A stretch of 38,919 nucleotides of DNA from the NCBI GenBank assembly GCA_033064195.1, contig JARBJD010000512.1, forward strand, positions 1-38,919, read 5' to 3'. The notes under the pieces are model-generated. The model was not told the origin of the DNA, made no database searches, and worked only from the letters and a program-made list of their open reading frames with translations. Within the stretch, counting starts at the first letter, position 1, and each line of letters starts with the position of its first letter. Position numbers and translations under genes: made by a program. Positions 30,221 to 38,919 of this stretch are shown piece by piece. The DNA comes from Blattamonas nauphoetae. Its lineage: Eukaryota; Preaxostyla; Oxymonadida.

Positions 30221-30674
30221 TAGGCTTGTCTGACCGGCCAAAAGTGCCGGTCAGTGTCAGTCCAGATTTCTTCAATGGGTCAGATCTCATCTAATCATTA
30301 AATCACATGCTATTCGCAAAACTTTGGTAACCTGACAGATCTACACGTTTGAATATGCAGAATGAACCCGTTTCGCAGCCTTCTTTCAAGTATTGGTGTA
30401 ATTCACCTCATCCTCTTCTTTCCTGAGTTCTTCTCTTGGTTTATCATGCATTTGACATGATTTTGTCTCTATTTATCTGTCATATTCACTATTTAGATCA
30501 GAACAGAATCTAAGATGGTACGCTAAAGAGCAGATCAGTCATCACTCCCATCTCTCACATCCTCAGCTTCACTTCTGTCAATCAATGCGTACAGATTCTT
30601 AACAAGTGCGTTTGTGACTGACACATTCTCATCAGCCTTCGAACACGTTGAGAAACGCCACTTCCCAGATGAGT

Positions 30675-30965
30675 TCAATATTTCACCTCAAATAACCCCA
30701 CCACCGCCCGCCACTTCGCTGAAGGCTCCATTTCTATCTGCATAATCACCTTTCCCCAACCTTTTGTTTCTATTTGGTTCACTTGTGTCTGCAGGTGGAC
30801 GGAAAACCTTGCTGATCGATCTTCCTCACAGATGATCCACCATTGGTCTGTCTGAACCCATTGAAAGTTCAGCGTTGCTGAACATGATTCTCTCCCATTG
30901 TACCACAGTGAATCCAAACTGTTGTAGATATCAACCAAATTTCGTTCAAACTGAGGGAACGACAT
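30675..30965 (-). CDS. Unknown small protein inside the hAT-like element
   Basis: 96 codons from ATG (MSFPQFERNLVDIYNSLDSL) to a stop. Trp-rich beta-type composition (NFQWVQTDQWWIICEEDRS, GWGKVIMQIEMEPSAKW). It resembles a beta-sandwich domain fragment but no family is assigned. It could be host-derived cargo. No intron signals were examined beyond the stop. Confidence 0.45.
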   Translation of the reverse strand: MSFPQFERNLVDIYNSLDSLWYNGRESCSATLNFQWVQTDQWWIICEEDRSARFSVHLQTQVNQIETKGWGKVIMQIEMEPSAKWRAVVGLFEVKY

Positions 30966-31289
30966 GAAACGAAAGGATCGGTCTGTGATTCATGTTTCTT
31001 CTCATTTCCTATGTTTTGACGTCATTTTGATGATTTATCCAGACTTCCATCCCGCTCCTCTCTATCGACAGATTAAGCGACGATCAGGAGATTCGAATGA
31101 TAGTTTATTGGACCATCTCTCAGAAACAAGATCTGAAGGTGTTTTAAGACACTGGAGATTCAAAAGGAAAACAAAAAGTGTGAAAATCACACTCATCATA
31201 CTCTTCGATTGCTTCAAGTTGTGATAACTAAACGAAAACAGTCACATTCTGAAAACATCCTATGTACTCTCATCACATCAACGGCTCGT

Positions 31290-31649
31290 ATCCCGCTCGA
31301 TTTCCTCCTCGCCACTCTCCACCAGGTGCCCGCTCCGCCATCCAAACTCAGCACACTCGTCTCCCTCTCCACCTTCACCCCACTCAGCGTACGAGACGGC
31401 CTCCAAACTCGCAGTGTGAATATGCTCATCCCTGCTCTCCACATTTTACACGGAATCGATGAACGGGAAGGGAGACGCCAATCGCCTCCAACTTTGAAGA
31501 TCATGTTGAAAGTTGTGAATGTTGCCGACTCGTCGATTCGCGGGAAGAATGTGTACACCGAAGATCCAGTTGTTGACTGGGTGAACCATGTCTTCAACAT
31601 GACCGAAGTGCGCAATAGTGAATGCACAGAACCGAGAGGAATTGACTGA
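31290..31649 (+). CDS. Unknown frame inside the hAT-like element
   Basis: About 120 codons to a stop at 31649, containing IPLDFLLATLHQVPAPPSKL, VNMLIPALHILHGIDEREG and DPVVDWVNHVFNMTEV. The helical, natural-looking composition suggests a captured piece of a host gene. There is no ATG at its left edge. Not recognised. Confidence 0.4.
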   Translation: MPLDFLLATLHQVPAPPSKLSTLVSLSTFTPLSVRDGLQTRSVNMLIPALHILHGIDEREGRRQSPPTLKIMLKVVNVADSSIRGKNVYTEDPVVDWVNHVFNMTEVRNSECTEPRGID

Positions 31650-32210
31650 TGTGTGTCGAAGTTGCATCTACTGGTGCCGTGACAGCCGTGAACACTCATC
31701 GGATTGAGAGTGGATTTCTAGACAGAGATAGACGACTGAGAACTGTGATGCGAGGAGAGGAGTGAAGGAGAGAAGAAATACAACTTTGAAGAAAACAACA
31801 CTCCAAAGCCATTTATTTCTTTCTTTGCACTTTCGGAGTCTCCCACTTCAACAAGTGGCTTCATATGGATTACAAATCTGTTATATTAATAAATATTTCA
31901 CAAGAAACTGGTCAATGAAATGAATGTCGGATCGAACCCATTGATCTTCTTTTGACGACTTATCTTCTGTTGGAGATATCGGTTGGTTGTTTTATGTTTG
32001 CAATGCTGTAATGCTCACGAATTAAGTCAATTTAGCACCTGTTTCATCGTCTCTCACACTTGTCAGGTAAAATCCTCAAAACAAAGTTTAAAAAGAGAAC
32101 ACTACGGAGAAATAGTAACTCCGGATTATGGGTTTCAGAATTTCTCCGGTCAGTGACCGTCAGTACTTTTCGGTGAAAACTGACCGGTCAGTGCCGGTCA
32201 GACAAGCCTA

Positions 32211-32218
32211 TATTAAAT
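32211..32218 (+). repeat. 8-bp target-site duplication, right copy (hAT-like)
   Basis: TATTAAAT directly after the right terminal repeat. Its last bases overlap the start codon of the next Polinton frame (32217). Confidence 0.85.
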
Positions 32219-32606
32219 GAATCCAACTGCGATGTACAAGGAAAGACGTCGAGTATATTCAGAACAAGCATTAATTGAATCAATGAGAGAAGAGAACTGT
32301 TCGCTAGTCTCTGGGTATGTCAGAAATACTGTGCCGGTGACGTATGTTCATGAGGGAGTTGAATGGAGAATAAAACCAAAGTTGTGGAATCAAGGAAACA
32401 GACCTCACTTAGCAAAACGTCGACACTACACTCAATCGTTCGTCGAAAATGAACTGAAGAAATACAATTGTGAGCTCGTCGGTGAGTACACGAAAGTTCT
32501 GGTTCCATTCACATATCGAGAGATTGGCGGAAGTGAAGTGTTCAGAATTAGACTTGATTCCTGGTTAAAGGCACCGAAAAAGCCCCATCAGAGAAAACAG
32601 AAATAA
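32217..32606 (+). other. Polinton ORF, 129 codons, internally duplicated
   Basis: From ATG to a stop. Two similar modules of about 60 residues: SMREENCSLVSGYVRNTVPV with VEWRIKPKLW, then ELKKYNCELVGEYTKVLVPF with FRIRLDSWLK. Such modules occur beside nucleases in large DNA viruses and often bind DNA, but this assignment is by resemblance only. Its function in the element is unknown. Confidence 0.65.
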
Positions 32607-32620
32607 ACGCTCAACTTTTT

Positions 32621-32649
32621 TTATTTTCGGATTTTTTAATTTGTAGTAA
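32621..32649 (+). promoter_or_regulatory. AT-rich gene-start motif of the Polinton (copy 2)
   Basis: TTATTTTCGG, ATTTTTTAATTTGTA, GTAA, then ATG at 32650. It differs from copy 1 at very few positions. A shorter relative (TTTATTTTTGTATAA) precedes the ATG at 37075. A common promoter/leader for the element's genes is the simplest reading. Confidence 0.65.
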
Positions 32650-35600
32650 ATGGCGGCGACACTGAAATTTGTCACAGACAGCATCACGAAAATTAGAACA
32701 CTATTTCCAAACACCACCTTTGAATTCAGGATGAACATGGCTATGATCGAACATATATTCCAAACATTAGAAACTACCAACATCATCGTGCATATCTCCT
32801 GTCAATGCTCAAGAATCCAGATCTCCATTTTGAAGGAGAGATAAGGAATATTACCAACTATCAGATTGATGATTTTATTCACAAACTGGAAGAGCACAAT
32901 AACAATGAAATGATGAATGAAGAAGACAGCAAAGCAAGAATGCAAATCATGAAAGAAAATCCAAGAGTGAACAAAGATGAACTGAAGAAGCAGGTGTTCA
33001 AAATGACGTGGAAACTGAAATCAATTGAAGAGAAGCTGATGGATCATTGGATGAAGAATCTGTTGATCATTCAAAAGAAAAATGAACAAATGGAAAAAAG
33101 AGAAGTGCAGACATTTGATGGATTTGAAGAATGCATATTACTTGCTGAACCGCGTGACAAAGCAGCATTCAATTCTTGTCTCATGAATGCACGAAGGAAG
33201 TTCAAAAAGAATGAGGTCGAGAAGGTTGAGGATAATGGAAAACCATATCAGTTGTACTTCCACAATCACTTGAAGAACGTTGAAGAAATTACACCCTTCA
33301 TCAAAGCAGTGTTCGACAAAGAGAAGGATCATCCATTCAAAATTAGGATTGACTTTGGAAAGATCATCGAAAGAAAAGACAAAGATGAGACAACTTACAA
33401 TGACTTCAGACCAGAATTGGAGAATACATCGAAGAGCTTCCCAACTGTGATCAGAAGTTCAGGCGACATCAATGAGTATTCAAAATATGCAATCAATCTA
33501 ATCAAAGAATCTCAAGAGAGAACACTGATGGATACGAAGACAATGTACATTGCATTCCACTCCATACTGGTTGCAGTCTATCGATTCCCAGTTGCAGGAA
33601 AAGCCAATGCAATTCTCACTGAACACATCAAAACGAGGAATGTTCGATACATCGATTCTGAGTACAATATCTGCTTCATTCAAGCGCTATCATTCCTCAC
33701 ACTTCCTGAAGTTCAAGGCAAGAAAATATCTATCAATATGAGGAACAGTGAAGCCTACAGATTGTTCGCACAATGGATGAATCTCACTCATCTCCAATCT
33801 CGACAATTGACCCCACATCTTCAGAATTATCCTGGATTTGATATTGCATGTGACATTGAGAAAGCGATGATTCAATTCAACATCACAGTTCACATTTATG
33901 AATACGACGAAGACAAGAAACGATACTTCCTCAGTCAATCGTACATCAACGACAATGATGATGCAAGAGTTCTTCCCATTCTGATGATTCCACTGACGGC
34001 AACTCTCGTCCATGTGATGTTTATTGTGGATCCTGAGAAAATCACTGGATACAAACTCTGTCCATATTGTCAGTCTAGAGGATTCCAAGTGAAGAATAAA
34101 AACTACAGCAGAGATTTTGAGAAGCATCTCAGAGTGCAAAGAACTTGATGGAAAACATGTGAAGAAGATCTCACTTGACAAGACACCAAGACCATACGTT
34201 CCACATATTCTCAACAATCGAACATTTGAATTTCTGATGGCACACAAGACAAGACGAATTCAAACCAACACAATACTACATCACATACGATTTCGAAACC
34301 ATGGAAGATATCATTCTTGACAACTTATTCTCTCATGACAATACTCAGTTGATCTCACACTTGAAGCCTCTCTCTGTTGCATCAGCAATAAAAACAAAAT
34401 CAGGAGTGAAGTCAATCTACTTTGATCTTCGAGATGGAAGGGACTTTGTGAAGCAATGGATCAGAGAACTCTTCAAATATGCTGAGACAGTTCGAGAGGA
34501 CAACCTCTATGAGGATCCTGAAATACCATCACAGAATGAAGTCAGGGTGATTGGGTTCAACAGCTCCAGATTCGACATCAATCTCATCTTTCGTGATCTC
34601 GTTGACAAGGATTGGAAAGTGGTGAGTTTCCTTGGATCCACAACGAAGTACAAACAAGTACTGATCCGACATGAGAAGACACAACAGGTTCTTCGCTTTA
34701 TTGACATGATGTCGTATACCGGACCAATGACTTTGGATAATGCAGTCAAAGCTTTCGGAGGAAACACTACACTCCAGAAATCATTCTTTGCTTACGAATC
34801 ATTTGATTCATCAGACTACGACACAGTGCTGAGCAAACAAGAACCATTCTCCAAATATGAATTCTATTCCAGTCTGAACAACAGTGAAATGTCCGACAGT
34901 GATTTCCAAATGTACCTTGATGATTGGAACAAACAAGGATTCAAGAACCGTTGGGAATATCTGAAATTCTACAACATCAGAGATGTCGAATGTATGATTG
35001 CACCTCTGGACAATCTGATTGATCTGAACTTCCAATACAAAGTGGATATGTTGCATAATCTCTCTCTGTCAGCAAATGCTTCTGCAATCAAATATGCGTG
35101 TGCCTACAAAGACTTTGATATCGACGATGATTTCAATGGAGTGGATCAATCTGGAGAAATAAAAATCACCAAGCAATACTGGAAGTACAAAGTTGCATCG
35201 TACATCTATCAAGACCAGAAAGCTCATCGCAGTACTGATAAAAATGTCACTGAAGCAGACTATGAGTGGTTCGTTCAACAGTGCAAGAGAGTGTGCTATA
35301 TCTGCAAGAGTCACTTCTCACAAGCAGTGCGACCAACATTAGATAGAATCGACAATTCAAAAGGTCATTCAAAAGAGAACGTGAAGATCTGCTGTGATTA
35401 CTGCAACACCTACAAGTCAGACAAGGACGAGCATCTCACTCGATTGAGAATTCAACTGAAGAAGTACTGCATCTGGAAATCACTACCAATGACTCTGACA
35501 CACGAACAGACATATCACAAGTTGAGAGCCGCAGTGACTGGTGGATTATCGAATGTTCAACACCGACAGAATATAAAAGATGTGACACCGATCAATCACT

Positions 35601-37051
35601 TCACATATGAAGATGGAAAAGTTATCTCCAAGGATACTGAACACATCATGACTCACGTCTGTGGTGTTGATTTCAATTCACTTTATCCAAGTGCTTTTTC
35701 ATCAATCAAGAACAAGAACAATCCGTACACTAAACACAGAATGTACATGCCAGGACGATGCTTATTCACCGCAACAGGAGATAAAGAATGTCGTAAGATT
35801 ATTGAAGACAAGAATCAGAAGACACTATTCGTTGCAGAACTGAAAGGACACATCGACGAGAAGTACATAAATGAGTTCATTAACTTCCCACCAATCTTCA
35901 GAATCATTGTGGTCAATACGACAGAAGAGAACATTGGAGAGAAGACATATTCGTTGATGAAGAAACATGGATTGAAGACTGATGATAAACAAAGAAAACT
36001 GACCCAACTCTTGAGCACACACGATCAGTATATGTTCTTTTCGACATACTATCTGTGGTTCCTCATCGACTATTGCCACTTCATCGTAGACGATATTAAG
36101 ACTGTGATGGTCTTTTCGAGACATGCTGGATTTGAACCATTTGTAACCTCATTCATGAATGACAGAATAGAAGCAATGAAGGTTGGGAACAAGGGAAAGG
36201 AACAGTTCTGTAAAACCAACTTGAATGGGAGTTACGGATATGATGGAATGAACACTGAGAAATACAACTCAATCACAATCTGCAATGAGAAGAGAACATA
36301 CCTGAAGCAAATGATGAAAGGATTTGTAGCGACAAGAGAGATCAATGAGGACAACTACATCGTGATCGAAGACAGAGAGAAAGCATCGTGCAAGACATGT
36401 CTGCAAGAAGCAGTATTCACACTCGACAATGCGAAGTTCTGGTATCTGAATTTCATCTACAATTTCATGTACAAGTGTCTAGATATGAACAAGATTCACT
36501 TCTGTGAGGGTGATACTGACTCTGCATATTGGGCAATTGCAGGTGATCCGAATGCTGGAATTCATCAACAGTTTGAACACGTGATTGCTGACAAAGAATT
36601 CTATGATGCACACAAATATGAATGGTTTCCCAATCCTGAAAAAGGAGTTGATGATGAGAAGAAGTTGTTGGGACTAGCAATTGAAAAGGAAGGTGAACAG
36701 ATGATCTGTCTAGCTCCAAAGTGTTACTCGCTCGATGAGAAATGCAAGATCAAGGGAGTGTCTCTAAAGAAAACAAATATCACAAGTGACGATTATATGA
36801 AGTGTCTAAATGGAGAGAAAACTGTGACAACCACATTGAACTTCACCGCAAAACGGTTCAAGCATCAGAATGATGCGTTCCAGACGAGAAGAGTCGTGAG
36901 TGAAGAGGACACCAATGGATTTGAGATTGCGAAAATACAACAACAGAAACTCAGTCTCAGTGGAATTCATCTGAAGGCAATCGTCCTTGAAAATGAATCG
37001 TGTCCTCCGTTCATTCATGGACTGAAAGCTACTGATTATATAATTGAATAA
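32650..37051 (+). other. Protein-primed DNA polymerase B region of the Polinton fossil
   Basis: The left part (to about 34148) has charged helices and a Polinton-type segment (SEYNICFIQALSFL) with a Cys/His zinc-like end (CPYC...H). The exonuclease part follows with a YDFET box just before 34301 and VIGFNSSRFDINLIF. Polymerase boxes are DFNSLYPSAF (about 35668), NLNGSYGYDG (about 36218) and EGDTDSAYW (about 36506). An HNH-like zinc insert lies between the exonuclease and polymerase halves. The region has a small number of breaks and is treated as a fossil. Confidence 0.88.
35240..35450 (+). other. HNH-like insert within the Polinton polymerase
   Basis: CYICKSHF, then PTLDRIDNSKGHSKENV and CCDYCNTYKSD: two CxxC pairs around an L-D-R-I-D-N...G-H...N core, the HNH/treble-clef nuclease pattern. 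It may be a domesticated nuclease or only a structural zinc domain. Confidence 0.7.
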
Positions 37052-37074
37052 TCACAAACTTTATTTTTGTATAA

Positions 37075-38700
37075 ATGAATACACGACAGATTAATACTTT
37101 AGTGAATAGGTTACTTCGGTGCACACAGCATTCCAAAAACGAAATAGTCGAAAAGAAATGGACTTTAACTAACGTTTTACCTGTCTATCATGGCGCTGAT
37201 TCTAATGGACCTTTTGATGGAAATGATGAAACATACTTCGAGGATTGGTTCAATGGAGGTTTATCTCCTGAATTATCACTACCTGATGGAAGAAGAGTAG
37301 TTCAACAATTTGTAAGCAACTTCCTAGGAGTTCGTATTCGAGATAGCACTGCTAAACTTGCATTCGAAGCATATCAATTTTATCATCACGAGGTGACTCA
37401 GAGAGTGAATTTTTCACGTATTCGAAGGCCTGCAGAGGCAAGACCAATACCAATTCCAGTGCAAAGACCAATAGCAATAGAATCACCTGAATCTCCAATC
37501 AAAATTGGACAGAAGAGAAACTTGAAATCAATGGGGTTTGAATATGAATATCCAATGAAGGAGAGGAAATTTGAAGAGGAGGACGATGATGACATAATTC
37601 CCAATCCACCAATGTCAATCAGAACAACTCCATTCAAACACCCTGTGAGAGAGATCAGACACTACGAACCGACGACACAGCAAGTGCTCAATAAGTTGGC
37701 ACAAATGAAAGGATTGTTTGATCATCAACAGAGAAACGATTCAGAAGATGAACAGATCAAAGCTGAGAACTCAATAATGAAAAATCAAAAGCAGATGGAA
37801 CACTTTATTACATCACACATTCTGGATGCAAATAAAATGAACAGAGACACATTCGTTCGAGCCTCAATTAACAGAAAAATTGTGAACGATGATCTTGACT
37901 TCATTCTGACACACACAAAACAAATCCCATTCGGGGGAAGATCATTTCAGGATTGGTATGAGGAATTCGATCACAGATGGAGTGTAGCACATCCGAGGAA
38001 AATCCAGAGAGAAAAAGGAAGTGACAGAATGAGAATTGATCCACCAATGATTCCAAAAACAACGGAAAAAATAGTGTATCCATTTCGATCAAAAATGCAG
38101 TTCATGTCCAAAGCAATTACTGGTGATCCACAGAAGACTTCAGACAGAAAGGTTCCACAGAATTGTGATCGACCATACTTTTCTCCCAAGTTCGGATCAT
38201 GGGAAATTGATCTCGTTTTCATTCAATCACCAACGTCGAAAACAGTGTTGCAGATATACCTCTTCGCAATTAACATCAACACCAAATACCTGGTTGTCAT
38301 TCCTGTTCTGGATAAATCATGGAGCAAAGTCAAGACTGCAATCAATGATCTGATTAATCATCGTGGAGTTCATGTCAACAACATTCGTGAGTGGTGAAGC
38401 AGCATGGACAAGTGGAGAAGCATCAGAGTTTTCAAGGATCAGAATGTCAGCACATATTTCACAAGTTCGCCATTCACAAATCACAGTAGAATTGTCGATC
38501 GAGTGATCAGAACAATCAGAGATGGATTCCAGACAATGCAACACAGATGGCCAATCATTCATTGATGAATCAGATGGTGGAATACTACAACATGACTCCA
38601 CATCGAGCGTACTGGAACAAGTTCCTCCACAGCAGGCACAAAACAATCGTGAAATCGAAGCCTGTATATCTCCAGTTGTGAAGAACAATTAAGAACATCC
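37075..38700 (+). other. Integrase region of the Polinton fossil
   Basis: The region starts with ATG after an AT-rich leader and has a long charged N-terminal part. Near 38200 is the retroviral-integrase-type core entry (GSWEIDLVFIQ) with a strand and helix (YLFAININTKYLVVIPVL). Sequence to about 38,700 still resembles the integrase end. This part is broken. Polinton integrases of this type join the element to host DNA. Confidence 0.75.
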
Positions 38701-38919
38701 AAAGCAACAGATTACACAGATGCTATGGAAGTACAAGCCAGGAAACATTCTACTAATTCACCTTGATTTAGACAAGACTGTTGCCAAGTTTCAGAAGAAG
38801 CGAGACAGTTTCAATTCGTGGGAAATTCATCGAATACAAACACGGTAATGTCGTAGCTACTCTACAGAATAGTCTCCTTGTCTGTCAAAAGTTGTCTACA
38901 TTCGATCCAACACACGAAG
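38700..38919 (+). other. Polinton continuation at the window edge
   Basis: Plus-strand AT-rich sequence in the same style as the genes before it. No frame can be assigned before the window ends. Confidence 0.35.

Larger units (their letters stand above)
30221..32210. mobile_element. Non-autonomous hAT-like element, 1990 bp
   Basis: The ends are 18-bp perfect inverted repeats, TAGGCTTGTCTGACCGGC at 30221-30238 and its complement at 32193-32210. A TATTAAAT duplication flanks them. Eight-bp duplications and TIRs beginning T/C-A-G-G-x-T-G hint at the hAT superfamily (established pattern). Extra copies of the GACCGGTCAGTGCCGGTCAG type occur just inside both ends and may be transposase-binding subterminal repeats. 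No hAT transposase (RW and dimerisation motifs) is present. The cargo is two short frames, at 30675-30965 and about 31290-31649. The element sits inside the Polinton, so it is younger than the Polinton insertion. Confidence 0.82.
30190..38919 (+). mobile_element. Polinton/Maverick fossil, right end outside the window
   Basis: Genes on the plus strand include a protein-primed family B DNA polymerase and a retroviral-type integrase, the pair that defines Polintons. It is interrupted at 30221-32210 by a hAT-like element. An AT-rich start-site motif recurs before its genes. Its left limit is unclear (somewhere left of 30190) and terminal inverted repeats cannot be judged because the right end is not included. 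No capsid, ATPase or protease gene is in view. The polymerase and integrase regions show a handful of breaks, so this copy looks dead but not ancient. Confidence 0.85.

Noticed and set aside
38317-38688. Minus-strand 123-codon Cys/Ser-rich ORF
   Set aside because: It is antisense to the integrase region of the Polinton and has no recognised motif.

Overview
The window is protist nuclear DNA from an oxymonad (Preaxostyla), most likely Blattamonas nauphoetae or a close relative; this is inferred from protein style, not from a marker gene. Large secreted beta-helix proteins with short Cys/Gly-rich repeats, a lineage-typical helical-repeat protein of about 340 residues, a SPRY-plus-coiled-coil protein, a kinase tail and short GT-AG introns all fit that group. 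TAA, TAG and TGA all end good frames, so the code is standard, unlike Streblomastix. No tRNA, rRNA or CRISPR was seen.

Layout. 1-2.1 kb: exon-like frames of an unknown minus-strand gene around a 32-bp minisatellite. 2.2-4.5 kb: an unknown plus-strand gene with one convincing 59-nt intron. 4.5-5.5 kb: a broken beta-helix gene. 5.3-7.3 kb: a minus-strand helical protein gene. 7.8-8.8 kb: an intact-looking Tc1/mariner (DD34E) transposase. 9.5-13.6 kb: a 1378-residue secreted beta-helix protein on the minus strand. 13.7-20.5 kb: a host helical-repeat gene split by a 5.74-kb insertion. 20.7-23 kb: SPRY-type and kinase-type gene pieces. 23-27 kb: a DIRS-type tyrosine-recombinase retroelement fossil. 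27-30 kb: non-coding DNA with diverged ~139-bp repeats and a sharp strand-composition switch. 30-38.9 kb: a Polinton fossil running off the right edge, interrupted by a 1990-bp hAT-like element.

The main discovery is at 14,091-19,831. It is bounded by inverted copies of a 92-bp terminal sequence and by a perfect 9-bp target-site duplication (CTCTTCTTT). Host coding sequence on either side is in the same reading frame once one TSD copy and the insert are discounted. Inside are four copies of the terminal sequence, arranged as two back-to-back elements. The larger one carries about 3 kb of a gene I recognise as Ral GTPase-activating protein subunit beta, without its catalytic C-terminus. No transposase was found in it. 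Nine-bp TSDs, long terminal repeats and captured gene pieces are the marks of Mutator-like (Pack-MULE) elements.

A second clear mobile element is the hAT-like insertion (18-bp TIRs, 8-bp TSD TATTAAAT). It sits between a Polinton gene and the AT-rich start-site motif that other genes of that Polinton also carry. Together the window shows a genome where DNA transposons interrupt host genes and older virus-like elements, and in at least one case carry host gene pieces.
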